In this document: positions 15,436-23,822 of the stretch, one piece after another | Position numbering within the stretch: position 1 is the stretch's first letter | Layout of the letters: each line of letters opens with the position of its first letter | From: DATBRV01 sp036560145 | Lineage (GTDB): Bacteria; Myxococcota_A; UBA9160; SMWR01 | Direction: 5' to 3' | DNA length: 42,770 nucleotides | Assembly: GCA_036560145.1 (NCBI GenBank) | Contig: DATBRV010000050.1 | Span: forward strand, 1-42,770 | Program-made: the position numbers and the translations under genes | Notes under the pieces: generated by a model | The model's database searches: none | What the model was told of the DNA's origin: nothing | What the model saw: the letters and a program-made list of their open reading frames with translations, nothing else

Positions 15436-17691
15436 ATGCGATCCGAAGCCTCGCAGACTTCGCGATTCGCAAGGCTCGGGCGGTGGATCGCGGACCGGCC
15501 CCGGCCGGTGCTCGCGGGGATGGCGGCGCTGCTGGCCGCGGCTGGGCTCTACGGCGCCTCCGCCGCCAGCCATCTGCCGGCGGGCGGCTTCGAGGTGCCG
15601 GGCAGCGAATCCGATCGCGCCGTCAAGGAGGCCGAGCGGCGCTTCGGGATGGGCTCGGCCGACGTGCTCGCGCTCTACCGCGATCCCGGCGGCAAGATCC
15701 GCGACCTCCAGATCGGCACCCGGATCCTCGACCTGCTGGGGCCGGTGCTCGAGGACGAGGGCGTGGTGGGCGCGACCTCGTATTTCGACACCGCCCAGGA
15801 GACCCTCGTCTCGCTCGACGGGCACGAGACGCTGGTGATCGTCTCCCTCGCCGGCAGCAACGCCGAGAAGCTCCGCACGCTCGGGCGCATCGAGCCTCTG
15901 CTGCGCCAGATCGATCCGCCGACCGAGGTGGCGATCGGCGGGCACGTGGCCGCTTCGGTGCTGGCGCAGGAGATCGCGCACCAGGACATCACGTCGGCCG
16001 AGCTGATCGCGCTGCCGATCGCGGCCGTGCTCACCCTGATCTTCTTCCGCAGCGTGGTGGCGGCGCTGCTGCCGATCGCGATCGGGGCCTTCGCGATGGC
16101 GAGCTGCGCCGCGATCATCCGGGTCGGCTCGAACTTCACGGAGATCGCGATCTTCGCGCTCAACGTGGCGGCGTTCCTCGGGCTCGGGCTCTCGATCGAC
16201 TACTCGCTGCTGCTGCTCCAGCGCTTCAGGCAGGAGCTCGGCCGCGGGCTCCCGGTGCGCGAGGCGGTCGCCACCTCGCTCGACACCGCCGGGCGCGCCG
16301 TCTGGGTCTCCGGTCTCGCCGTGATCGTGAGCCTCGCAGTGCTGGTCCCCTGCCCGGTCGGGATCCTGCGCAGCGTCGCGATCGGCGGCGTGCTCGCCAC
16401 GCTGACGGCGCTGGTCGGCGCGCTCCTCCTGCTGCCCGCCGTGCTCGCGTGGCTCGGCCCGCGGGTCAACCTCGGCGCCATCGGGCGATCCCCCGAGGCC
16501 GCCGGCCCGAGCCCCCTCTGGCGCCGGATCGGCGAGTTCTCGATGCGCCACCCGATCGCGACCGCGCTGGTCTGCGTGGGCGTGCTGGTCGCGATCGCGA
16601 GCCCCGCGCTGCGCATGCGCAGCGTGCTGCCCGATACGCGCATCTTTCCGCAGGCCTCCGAGGTGAGGCGCGTCGACGAGGCGCTCGGCGACGCCGCGCG
16701 CTTCGATCCGGGCGGCGCCTCCGCCATGCAGGTGGTGGTGAAGACGCACGGCGCGCCGCTCGACCCGGACAACCTGCGCCGCCTGCGCGACTACGCGGCG
16801 AGGATCAACGCGGTGGACGGGGTTCGCGGCGTCCGCACGCCGTTCGACGAGCTCGATCCGGACGCGCTCTCCCCGGCGGAGATCAAGCGCCAGGCCGCCT
16901 TCGATCCGACCGCGACGCAGCTCGCGCACATGGTGAACGAGGATGTCTCGATGCTGGTGGCCACCGGCGAGCATCCCTGGCGCTCCGCGCGGGCGGCGGA
17001 GGTGCTGGAGGCGGTGCGCGACGTCCCGCACCCCGGCCTCGAGGTGATGATCGGAGGCCCGACCGCCCAGAACGTCGATCTCAAGCTCACCCTGCGCGAG
17101 TACGGGCGCGTCGCGGCGTTGGTCGTGATTGGCTGGAACTTCCTCATGCTGCTCGCCGCGTTCCGGTCCGTGGTGGTGCCGATCAAGGCCGTGCTGATGA
17201 ACGTGCTCTCGCTGGGCGCGAGCTACGGCCTGCTGGTCTGGGTCTTCCAGGACGGCCACCTCTCGGGCCTGCTCGGCTTCGAGCCGCTGGAAGGCATCGA
17301 CCCCACCATCCCGCTGGTGATGTTCGCGGTCGTCTTCGGGCTCTCGATGGATTACGAGGTCTTCCTGCTCTCGCGGGTCCGCGAGGAGTGGCTGCGCTCG
17401 GGCGACAACCAGGAGAGCGTGATCGCCGGCCTCGCGCACACCGGCCGGATCATCACCAGCGCCGCGCTGATCCTGCTGGTCGTGATCGGGTCCTTCGCGG
17501 CGGGACAGCTCGTCTACGTGCAGCAGATCGGCGTCGGGATCGGCGCGGCGATCGCGCTCGACGTCACCCTCGTCCGCGCCCTGCTGGTGCCGGCCACCAT
17601 GCAGCTGCTCGGCGCCTGGAACTGGTGGGCGCCGGCCTGGCTGCATCTGCCCGGCTCGGCGCGCGTCGCCTCCGCTCAACAATCGCGATAG
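15436..17691 (+). CDS. MMPL-family RND lipid/hydrophobe transporter
   Basis: 751 residues with the internally duplicated RND layout. A membrane span near residue 25 is followed by a large extracytoplasmic loop and a five- to six-span bundle (about 190-345); the second half then repeats the pattern (span near 370, loop, bundle about 560-735). Each half carries the MMPL signature with its conserved Asp-Tyr in the membrane: GLGLSIDYSLLLLQRFRQE and GLSMDYEVFLLSRVREEW. These proteins use the proton gradient to export lipids or hydrophobic compounds across the inner membrane. It begins on the base after the phytanoyl-CoA dioxygenase stop, and its last 16 bp overlap a convergent gene. Confidence 0.93.
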   Translation: MRSEASQTSRFARLGRWIADRPRPVLAGMAALLAAAGLYGASAASHLPAGGFEVPGSESDRAVKEAERRFGMGSADVLALYRDPGGKIRDLQIGTRILDLLGPVLEDEGVVGATSYFDTAQETLVSLDGHETLVIVSLAGSNAEKLRTLGRIEPLLRQIDPPTEVAIGGHVAASVLAQEIAHQDITSAELIALPIAAVLTLIFFRSVVAALLPIAIGAFAMASCAAIIRVGSNFTEIAIFALNVAAFLGLGLSIDYSLLLLQRFRQELGRGLPVREAVATSLDTAGRAVWVSGLAVIVSLAVLVPCPVGILRSVAIGGVLATLTALVGALLLLPAVLAWLGPRVNLGAIGRSPEAAGPSPLWRRIGEFSMRHPIATALVCVGVLVAIASPALRMRSVLPDTRIFPQASEVRRVDEALGDAARFDPGGASAMQVVVKTHGAPLDPDNLRRLRDYAARINAVDGVRGVRTPFDELDPDALSPAEIKRQAAFDPTATQLAHMVNEDVSMLVATGEHPWRSARAAEVLEAVRDVPHPGLEVMIGGPTAQNVDLKLTLREYGRVAALVVIGWNFLMLLAAFRSVVVPIKAVLMNVLSLGASYGLLVWVFQDGHLSGLLGFEPLEGIDPTIPLVMFAVVFGLSMDYEVFLLSRVREEWLRSGDNQESVIAGLAHTGRIITSAALILLVVIGSFAAGQLVYVQQIGVGIGAAIALDVTLVRALLVPATMQLLGAWNWWAPAWLHLPGSARVASAQQSR

Positions 17692-18113
17692 AGCTTCGCG
17701 CGCCGGCGTACCGGGTCGAGCACGGAGAAGTCCGTGGCGGGCACGTCGTAGCCCTTCGGAAACGGCGGGCGGGGCGGAAGGCCCAGCGCTGCAACGACGC
17801 TCGGATGCGTATAGTAGGCGCCGTAGGCGCGCGAGAGCAGCGCCTGGAAGACCTCCGGAGACTGCTTCGCGAGCGCCTGCAAGCGGGCGAGCCTCTCGGG
17901 CTGCGAGAGGGACGGAAAGCCTTCCGCGGCCAGGCTCGCGAGCGCCGCCGCGATCGCCGGGCGCAGCGCCGAGGCGCCCGTGGCGGCCTCGACCGCCTCC
18001 GCGAGACCGAGCGATCCCGCGCCGGGCAGGCGCCCGTCGTCGCGCGCCGGGAGCAGCTCGTCGAGCACGCTCGCGAGCGTGCTCCGCAGGTCGTCGCCAG
18101 AGGCTTCGCCCAT
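17676..18113 (-). CDS. gluconate 2-dehydrogenase subunit 3-like small subunit of the GMC dehydrogenase
   Basis: A 145-residue, mostly helical protein lacking cofactor motifs. The pattern LASVLDELLPARD near the start and AYYTHPSVVAALGLPPRPPFPKGYDVP near the end is that of the small subunit accompanying membrane-associated GMC flavoproteins. It starts 1 bp after the stop of the GMC gene (TGA-G-ATG), so it is translationally coupled. No twin-arginine signal is visible on either protein, unlike many periplasmic relatives, so the complex is probably cytoplasmic. Its 3' end overlaps the MMPL gene by 16 bp. Confidence 0.75.
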   Translation of the reverse strand: MGEASGDDLRSTLASVLDELLPARDDGRLPGAGSLGLAEAVEAATGASALRPAIAAALASLAAEGFPSLSQPERLARLQALAKQSPEVFQALLSRAYGAYYTHPSVVAALGLPPRPPFPKGYDVPATDFSVLDPVRRRAKLYRDC

Positions 18114-18114
18114 C

Positions 18115-19719
18115 TCAGTCGAACAGCTCCCCGAGGTTGCGCTTGAGCGTGTCGGCGGCGTGCAGCGCGAGCGCCTGGATCGTGTTGGTGGGGTTCACGG
18201 CCCCGGCCGTCACGAACACGCTGCCGTCGATGATGAAGAGGTTGCGCACGTCGTGGCAGCGGCCCCACTCGTTGACGACCGAGCGCTCGGGATCCGTGCC
18301 CATGCGCGCCGTCCCCATCAGATGCCAGCCCGCCACCCGCATGGGCGCTTCCGTGATCACCAGCTTCGCGCCGGCGGCCTCCAGGGCTTCTTTCGCGCGC
18401 GCCGCGCCGTGCGCGAGCATGCGGCTGCTGTTCTCGCCGAGCCGGTACTCGACGCGGGGCGCCGGGATGCCGTGGCTGTCGACCAGCTCGGGATCCAGCG
18501 TGACGCGGTTGTGGGGCTCCGGCAGGTCCTCGCAGATCGCGAGCAGGCCCGCCGTGTGGTCGAAGACCGCGCCGAAGGCCGCGTGGTGTCCGGCGCCCCA
18601 GGGCAGCCAGCCGCCCTGGCCGCCGAGCATCGCCGTCGTGACCGGCCCCACCCCGCGCATCAGCTCGAAGGAGTAGCCGCGCAGGAAGCCGCGCGAGCAG
18701 TCGGACTCGTAGAACTCGTGGCTCATCAGGCCGCAGCCGGTCGGCCCCTGGGTGCCGTCGAGGCGCTCCGCGAAGACGCCGATCACCATCGCGTAGGGAT
18801 GGAACATCAGGTTGCGCCCCACCAGACCGCTGCGGTTGGCGAGCCCGTCGGGAAACAAACCGGAACGCGAGTTGAGGAGCAGCCTCGGCGTCCCGATCCC
18901 GTTGCACGCCAGCACCACGATCTCGGCGCGCTGCCGGCGCTCCACGCCATCCGCGTCGTAGTAGACGACGCCGTCCGCGAGCCCGTCTTCGCGCACCAGG
19001 ATCTCGCGCACCCGGCAGCCGGTCCGCAACTTGACGCCGGCCCGCATCGCCACGGGCCAGTAGGTGACGTCCGTGCTGGCCTTCGCGCCCTGCGCGCAGC
19101 CCGTGAGGCAGGGGCCGAGGTTCAGACAGGCGGCACGCCCCTCGTAGGGCTGCGTCGCGATCGCGCTGTCCGACGGCCACCAATGCCAGCCGAGCTGGTT
19201 GAAGCCGCGCGCCACCGTCTCGCCGAGCCGGCCGAGCGGAACCGGCGGAAGCGGCAGCTGCTTCGGGGGATAGGCCGGATCGCCCGCCAGGCCGGCGACG
19301 CCCATCATGCGCTCGTTCAGCGCGTAGAAGGGCTCGAGCCGCGCCCAGTCGAGCGGCCAGTCGTCGCCGACGCCGTCGACCGTCCGCGTCCTGAAGTCGC
19401 TGGGATGGAAGCGCGGAAAGTGCGCCGCGTAGGTGATCGTGCTGCCGCCCACGGCGTTGAACATGGCGGGCTTGATCGGAGAGCCGGCGTCGTTGACCGG
19501 GTAGTCGGCCGGGCGCTTGCGGTCGTTCGGGCTGAGCGCGAAATCGCCGTGCCCGCGCAGGTCCCAGTCCATGCCCGCGCTCGGGTAGCGGCTGGGATCC
19601 ATCCAGTCGCCCTGCTCGAGGCAGAGGATGTTCATGCGCGTGTCCGCCAGGCTCCAGGCGAAGGCGGCGCCCGAGGCTCCGGCCCCGATGATCAGGACGT
19701 CGACGGTTTCCTCGGCCAT
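18115..19719 (-). CDS. GMC-family FAD oxidoreductase (dehydrogenase large subunit)
   Basis: 534 residues. The FAD-binding Rossmann motif is at the N-terminus (DVLIIGAGASGAAFAWSLAD). A GGSTITYAAHFPR segment matches the GMC flavin-attachment region. The C-terminal GMC_oxred_C part has GWHLMGTARMG and NPTNTIQALALHAAD, where the His-Asn catalytic pair lies. Four clustered cysteines (AACLNLGPCLTGCAQGAK and neighbours) resemble those of the gluconate/sorbitol dehydrogenase large-subunit group. It oxidises an alcohol, sugar or sterol side chain; no cytochrome c subunit is encoded nearby. No strong ribosome site precedes the ATG at 19719. Confidence 0.88.
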   Translation of the reverse strand: MAEETVDVLIIGAGASGAAFAWSLADTRMNILCLEQGDWMDPSRYPSAGMDWDLRGHGDFALSPNDRKRPADYPVNDAGSPIKPAMFNAVGGSTITYAAHFPRFHPSDFRTRTVDGVGDDWPLDWARLEPFYALNERMMGVAGLAGDPAYPPKQLPLPPVPLGRLGETVARGFNQLGWHWWPSDSAIATQPYEGRAACLNLGPCLTGCAQGAKASTDVTYWPVAMRAGVKLRTGCRVREILVREDGLADGVVYYDADGVERRQRAEIVVLACNGIGTPRLLLNSRSGLFPDGLANRSGLVGRNLMFHPYAMVIGVFAERLDGTQGPTGCGLMSHEFYESDCSRGFLRGYSFELMRGVGPVTTAMLGGQGGWLPWGAGHHAAFGAVFDHTAGLLAICEDLPEPHNRVTLDPELVDSHGIPAPRVEYRLGENSSRMLAHGAARAKEALEAAGAKLVITEAPMRVAGWHLMGTARMGTDPERSVVNEWGRCHDVRNLFIIDGSVFVTAGAVNPTNTIQALALHAADTLKRNLGELFD

Positions 19720-19789
19720 CGGCTCAACTTTAGGGATTTCCCGCGCAAGCGCTTCCGCGTAGCATCCGGCCGGGGGATAGGGGCCGAGC

Positions 19790-19811
19790 CGATGGGAATG
19801 CGATGGGAATG
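19790..19811 (+). repeat. perfect 11-bp tandem repeat across a translation start
   Basis: CGATGGGAATG occurs twice in a row (19790-19800 and 19801-19811). Each copy provides an ATG. The second (19803) is the start of the acyl-CoA ligase. The first (19792) is in another frame and encodes only six residues before a stop at 19810-19812 that overlaps the ligase start. The AGGGG ribosome-site-like sequence is better placed for the first ATG. Confidence 0.85.
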
Positions 19812-21518
19812 AGCTGGGACGAGGCCGTTCGCGCGCTGACCGCCCCCGGAGCCCCCTTCGAGGTCGCGGAGGCGGAGGTACGCGGTCAAAAGCTGAAGGT
19901 CTTCCGCCGGACGCCGCCCTCGCTGCGCGAGCTCTTCGCGACCGCGCGCGCCCGGGGCGAGGCCGTCTTCCTGGTCTACGAGGACGAGCGCTGGAGCTTC
20001 GCCGACACGATGGTGCGGGTGGACGCGCTCGGCGCCGCGCTGGTCTCGCGCTACGGCATCCAGCCCGGAGACCGCGTCGCGATCGCCATGCGCAACTACC
20101 CGGAGTGGGTGGTCGCCTTCGCGGCGATCACCTCGATCGGCGCCGTCTCCGTCTCGCTGAACGCCTGGTGGACCAGCGAGGAGCTCGACTACGCGCTGCG
20201 CGATTCGGGCAGCCGCGTGGTGATCGCCGACGCCGAGCGCCTGGCGCGCATCGCGCCGCTCCCGCTCGCGAAGCAGCTCGGGATGATCGGCGTGCGGGCC
20301 GGCGACGCGCTTCCCGCCGGCGCCGAGCGCTGGGAGGACGTCGTCGTCCTTGGAGCGCCGCTCCCCGAGGCGACCGTGCTCCCAGAAATGGACGCCACCA
20401 TCCTCTACACCTCGGGCACCACCGGCCACCCGAAGGGCGCCGTCTCGACCCACCGCGCCGTGCTCTCGGCCCTGCTCGCCTTCGCCTGCCGCGCCGCCAT
20501 CAACGGCGTCCTCGGCGAGGGCGCGCCCAAGGATCATCCCTGGCCGACCAGCTTCGTGCTCGTCGTGCCGCTCTTCCACGTCACCGGCTGCGTGCCGGTC
20601 ATGCTCTCCTGCTTCGCGGCCGGCTGCAAGCTGGTGATGATGTACAAGTGGGATTCCGCGCGCGCGCTCGAGCTGATCGAGCGCGAGCACGTGACCAACT
20701 TCGTGGGCGTGCCGACGCAGTCGTGGGACCTGATCGAGTGCCCGGACTTCAAGCGCCGCGACACCTCGAGCCTGGTCAACGTGGGCGGCGGCGGCGCGCC
20801 GGCGCCGCCGGAGCTGGTGCGGCGCGTCGACCGCAGCTTCCGCGTCGCGCGCCCGAACATCGGCTACGGGATGACGGAGACCAACGCCTACGGGCCGGGC
20901 AACTCGGGCGACGACTACCTGCGCAAGCCCACCAGCTGCGGGCGCGTGGTGCCGATCGTCGAGCTGCGCGTGACCGACCCCGAGGGCCGCGTGCTCGGGC
21001 CGGGCGAGGTGGGCGAGATCTGGTTCCGCGGCCCGAATCTCATCCGCGGCTACTGGGGCAAGCCCGAGGCCACCGCCGAGACGATCGTCGACGGCTGGCT
21101 GCGCAGCGGGGACATAGGAAGAATTGACGACGAGGGCTTCGTCTACGTCCAGGACCGCGCCAAGGACATGGTCCTGCGCGCGGGCGAGAACGTCTACTGC
21201 GCCGAGGTGGAGGCTGCCATCTACGAACACCCCGCCGTGTACGAGGCGGCGGTCTTCGGGGTCCCGCACGAGCGGCTCGGCGAAGAGGTCGCGGTCGCGA
21301 TCGTGCTGAAGCCCGGCGCCAGCCTCGAGCCGGAGGCGCTGCGCGCCTTCCTCGGCAAGCACCTGGCGCCCTTCAAGATCCCGACCCGCTTCGAGCTACG
21401 CGCTGAAGCGCTCCCGCGCAATCCGGCGGGCAAGATCCTGAAGCGGAGCCTGCGCGACGAGCTGGTGGCGCAGGGCTCAGCGGAAGTCGTCGACGGAAGC
21501 CGGCCGCCAGTCCGCTGA
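19803..21518 (+). CDS. acyl-CoA synthetase (AMP-binding, FadD-like)
   Basis: A 571-residue ANL-superfamily enzyme. Motif A3 is YTSGTTGHPKGAV; GYGMTETNAYGPG is the A5 region. GWLRSGDIGRIDDEGFVYV is the A7/A8 hinge region with its invariant Asp, and NPAGKILKRSLR carries the catalytic lysine. It activates a fatty or related carboxylic acid to its CoA thioester in the cytoplasm. The start region is a tandem duplication (see the repeat entry). The 83-bp gap to the divergent GMC gene contains short palindromes GGGATTTCCC (19733-19742) and AAGCGCTT (19747-19754). Its 3' end overlaps a convergent lipoprotein gene by 42 bp. Confidence 0.92.
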   Translation: MGMSWDEAVRALTAPGAPFEVAEAEVRGQKLKVFRRTPPSLRELFATARARGEAVFLVYEDERWSFADTMVRVDALGAALVSRYGIQPGDRVAIAMRNYPEWVVAFAAITSIGAVSVSLNAWWTSEELDYALRDSGSRVVIADAERLARIAPLPLAKQLGMIGVRAGDALPAGAERWEDVVVLGAPLPEATVLPEMDATILYTSGTTGHPKGAVSTHRAVLSALLAFACRAAINGVLGEGAPKDHPWPTSFVLVVPLFHVTGCVPVMLSCFAAGCKLVMMYKWDSARALELIEREHVTNFVGVPTQSWDLIECPDFKRRDTSSLVNVGGGGAPAPPELVRRVDRSFRVARPNIGYGMTETNAYGPGNSGDDYLRKPTSCGRVVPIVELRVTDPEGRVLGPGEVGEIWFRGPNLIRGYWGKPEATAETIVDGWLRSGDIGRIDDEGFVYVQDRAKDMVLRAGENVYCAEVEAAIYEHPAVYEAAVFGVPHERLGEEVAVAIVLKPGASLEPEALRAFLGKHLAPFKIPTRFELRAEALPRNPAGKILKRSLRDELVAQGSAEVVDGSRPPVR

Positions 21519-21929
21519 GCGGACGCGCCAGTCGCCGTCCTCCTCGACGAGCCCGAGATCGAAGCGGTAGAGGTCCGCGCGCAGCGCGATCAGCGCCTCG
21601 GGACCCTCGATCTCGGTGCCGGCCATCGCGACCAGCACCTCGGCGCGCGCCTCGCCAGGGGACGGGATCACGACGCTCTGCACGCGCGTGAGCAGGTGCA
21701 CCGATTGGTTCCGGAGCAGGTGGAAGGCCACCAGCTGCGCGACCGCGCGCTTGTCGTTTCCGTGCGCGTCGGAATAGCCCTCGGAGACGTGCTCCTTCAT
21801 TTCCCCGGCGTCCTTGCGCTGGGCGCTCTCCTCGAGCGAGGCGAGCAGCGCGCGCACCCGGTCCTCCGGCGACTCGGGCTCGCCCGCGCAGGCCAGTGCG
21901 AGGCACAGCAGCAGCGCGCTCCGGCGCAA
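21477..21929 (-). CDS. putative lipoprotein, NTF2/SnoaL-like
   Basis: 150 residues starting at a TTG (21929) preceded by GAGGCTGAGG. A short signal with cysteines at 9 and 14 ends in A-L-A-C14-A-G; the lipobox is slightly off consensus (Ala at -3), so lipidation is likely but not certain. The mature part begins with a helix (EDRVRALLASLEESAQRKD) and continues with alternating strands, as in NTF2-like lipoproteins; this fold call is inference. The start is 3 bp after the stop of the extradiol dioxygenase gene, so it is the last gene of the aromatic-degradation transcript, where a transport or sensing role would be natural. It overlaps the acyl-CoA ligase 3' end by 42 bp. Confidence 0.65.
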   Translation of the reverse strand: MRRSALLLCLALACAGEPESPEDRVRALLASLEESAQRKDAGEMKEHVSEGYSDAHGNDKRAVAQLVAFHLLRNQSVHLLTRVQSVVIPSPGEARAEVLVAMAGTEIEGPEALIALRADLYRFDLGLVEEDGDWRVRSADWRPASVDDFR

Positions 21930-21932
21930 GCC

Positions 21933-22847
21933 TCAGCCTCCCTTCGTCATCGCGACGATGTCGGGCGGCGCCAGGAAGGCGCCCGGCACCGGGGGCCCCC
22001 AGGCCGCGAGCGGATGCGCGCCGGTGCTGGCGGAGACGCGCCACGCTTCGGCATCTGCGATCACGTCGAGATCGCTCGAGTACTCGGCGAAGTTCCCGGC
22101 CGGGTCGCGCAGGTACCAGAAGAAATTCGAGCCGATCCCGTGGCGGCCGAGACCCCAGACATGACGCGACGGATCCGCCGCCAGCATGGCCGCGGCGGCG
22201 CGTCCGACGGCGTCGACGTCGTCCATCTCCCAGGCCGTGTGGTGCAGGAACGCGACCGGGCCAGACTGCACGAGCAGATTGTGGTGATCGGTGGAGCAGC
22301 GCAGGAAGCTCGCGCCGATCGCGGGCACCTCGTCGCTCACGCGCAAGCCGATGCCCTCCGTGAAGAAGCGCTTCGAGGCGGGTGCATCGGGCGAGCCGAT
22401 CACGACGTGCGAGAGCCTGCGAGGGCGGGCGGATGCGCCGGGCAGCACTGCGGGGGAGCGCGCATCCGAGCGCTGCGTGCGCCCAGGGGCGTTGAGCGCG
22501 AGCGCCGACGGGGGCTTCTGCGCCACGCGCGCTTCGACGGCGAGCCGCACGCGTACACCGGTGACGGGCTCCACGGCCTCGAGCGCTCGCTCGCCGCGCT
22601 CCGTCTCGACGCCGAGCCTCGCGAGTGCGGCGGCGACGCGCCCGAGGTCGTCGGCATCGTCCACTCCGATCGCGAGCGCGAGCAGGCGCCTCCACGGCGC
22701 CGCTTGGATCCGGAGCTGCTCGCCGCCGTCGGCGGTCTCGAAGCGTCCGGGCTTCGTCTCGGCCAGGCCGAAATCGCGGTAGAAGCCGCGCACGGGCTCC
22801 GGCGCGGGAACGCCGATCGTGAGGGAAGCGAGGCGGTGCAGCGGCAT
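21933..22847 (-). CDS. type I extradiol ring-cleavage dioxygenase-like VOC protein
   Basis: 304 residues with two vicinal-oxygen-chelate modules, the N-terminal one degenerate (about 5-105). The C-terminal module (about 143-265) has the iron ligands of catechol 2,3-dioxygenases: H147 (LSHVVIG), the H202/H203 pair (FLHHTAWEMDD) and E255 (GNFAEYSSD). The LGRHGIGSNFFWYLRDPAGN stretch is the typical extradiol fingerprint. It would open the ring of a catechol-type intermediate between a hydroxylated and a neighbouring carbon. It lies 10 bp downstream of the fumarylacetoacetase-like gene and within 1 kb of a flavin aromatic hydroxylase, a coherent meta-cleavage set. Confidence 0.87.
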   Translation of the reverse strand: MPLHRLASLTIGVPAPEPVRGFYRDFGLAETKPGRFETADGGEQLRIQAAPWRRLLALAIGVDDADDLGRVAAALARLGVETERGERALEAVEPVTGVRVRLAVEARVAQKPPSALALNAPGRTQRSDARSPAVLPGASARPRRLSHVVIGSPDAPASKRFFTEGIGLRVSDEVPAIGASFLRCSTDHHNLLVQSGPVAFLHHTAWEMDDVDAVGRAAAAMLAADPSRHVWGLGRHGIGSNFFWYLRDPAGNFAEYSSDLDVIADAEAWRVSASTGAHPLAAWGPPVPGAFLAPPDIVAMTKGG

Positions 22848-22857
22848 GGGGCTTCTC

Positions 22858-23727
22858 CTAGAACAGGGCCGTATCCGGCTCGGGGATCACGCTGTTCTCG
22901 AGCGCGCCGAGGCCGTCGATCTCGACGCGCATCCGGTCGCCGACCTGGAGCAGCTTCGGCGGCTTCATCGCGATGCCGACGCCGGCGGGCGTGCCGGTCG
23001 CGATCACGTCGCCGGGCTCGAGCGTGAAGGCGGTGGAGAGGTGCTCGACGATGGCGGCGCAGTCGAAGATCAGCTGCTTGGTGTTCGAATCCTGGCGCAG
23101 CTCGCCGTTCACCCAGGTGCGCAGGCGCAAACCGCTCGGGTCGATCTCGTCCGCGGTCGTGAGCCAGGGGCCGATGGGGCCGTGCGTGTCGAAGGACTTG
23201 CCCATCGTCCAGGTCGGGATCCGGAACTGCCAGTCGCGCACGGTGACGTCGTTCACGACGAGGTACCCGGCGATCACCTCGCGGGCGCGCGCGCGCGGCA
23301 CGTGGCGGCAGCGCCGCCCGATCACGAAGCCGAGCTCGCCCTCGTAGTCGAGCGCCGACGACACGCGCGGCATGTGCACCGGATCGTGCGGCCCGGTGAC
23401 GCAGGTGGACTGCTTGTTGAAGACGGTGGGAAGCTTCGGCGCCTCGAGGCCTGCCTCGGCGACGTGGTCGGCGTAGTTGAGGCCGATCGCGAGGAACTTC
23501 GGCGGGCGCAGGATCGGGGCGGCGAGGCGCACCGCGACCTGCGCGAGCCGGCTCTTCGCGCGCGCGGCGGCCTTCGCCGCGACGGAGAGCGCGGCGTCAC
23601 CGGCCGCCAGCAGCGCGCCAAGGTCGCGCGGCAGCTCGGGCGCCGCCGCGGCGAGATCGACGATGCCGTCGTCCAGGACCACGCCGACGCGCGGCGGGCC
23701 GTCTTGGGAGAAGGTGCAGAGTCTCAT
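22858..23727 (-). CDS. fumarylacetoacetate hydrolase family protein
   Basis: 289 residues. The FAH fold is marked by FLAIGLNYADHVAEAG, the metal-binding ALDYEGELGFVIG, VVNDVTVRDWQ, and the C-terminal GDVIATGTPAGVGIAMKPP. Such enzymes hydrolyse C-C bonds of fumarylpyruvate or acylpyruvate-type products, or decarboxylate 2-oxo-enols, in aromatic degradation. The start at 23727 is supported by ACGAGGAG just upstream; the frame is open far upstream but there it overlaps the hydroxylase gene in another frame. The 95-bp leader carries two GTAC-N4-GTAC inverted repeats, so this gene probably opens its own transcript, continuing into the dioxygenase and lipoprotein. Confidence 0.9.
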   Translation of the reverse strand: MRLCTFSQDGPPRVGVVLDDGIVDLAAAAPELPRDLGALLAAGDAALSVAAKAAARAKSRLAQVAVRLAAPILRPPKFLAIGLNYADHVAEAGLEAPKLPTVFNKQSTCVTGPHDPVHMPRVSSALDYEGELGFVIGRRCRHVPRARAREVIAGYLVVNDVTVRDWQFRIPTWTMGKSFDTHGPIGPWLTTADEIDPSGLRLRTWVNGELRQDSNTKQLIFDCAAIVEHLSTAFTLEPGDVIATGTPAGVGIAMKPPKLLQVGDRMRVEIDGLGALENSVIPEPDTALF

Positions 23728-23737
23728 GTCGGCTCCT

Positions 23738-23751
23738 CGTACGCGTGTACG
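23738..23751. promoter_or_regulatory. inverted repeat CGTAC-N4-GTACG (proximal operator candidate)
   Basis: A perfect 5-bp-arm inverted repeat with a 4-bp spacer, 11-24 nt upstream of the FAH start. A bound regulator here would block transcription elongation or the ribosome site. Its centre is exactly 30 bp from that of the similar repeat at 23768-23781. Confidence 0.5.
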
Positions 23752-23767
23752 ATCGAAGTTGACAAAC

Positions 23768-23781
23768 AGTACATCCGTACT
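23768..23781. promoter_or_regulatory. inverted repeat AGTAC-N4-GTACT (distal operator candidate)
   Basis: Same architecture as the proximal repeat, with GTAC cores and a 4-bp spacer. It overlaps the likely promoter region; TTGTCA on the minus strand lies between the two repeats. It is followed on its distal side by TTCGAGACCGGC (23781-23792), a sequence that recurs upstream of the hydroxylase gene. Confidence 0.5.
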
Positions 23782-23822
23782 TCGAGACCGGCTCGTGGAC
23801 GCCGCCCGCCGAGGCGGAGATC

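Noticed and set aside
13969..17682. A 1237-codon minus-strand open frame opposite the phytanoyl-CoA dioxygenase and MMPL genes
   Set aside because: Fully antisense to two strong genes, with low-complexity Arg/Gly/Ala/Asp content and no recognisable domain.
14340..18146. A 1268-codon plus-strand open frame overlapping the dioxygenase and MMPL genes in another frame
   Set aside because: Shadow frame of those genes; Arg/Ala/Gly-rich with no domain or ribosome site.
19733..19754. GGGATTTCCC and AAGCGCTT palindromes between the GMC and ligase genes
   Set aside because: Short, unrelated to each other and not repeated elsewhere in the window; not enough to call operators.
23759..23787. TTGACA on the plus strand at 23759-23764 as a promoter
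   Set aside because: No plus-strand gene follows for nearly 3 kb and the -10 position has no match; the complementary TTGTCA on the minus strand is the more likely functional element.
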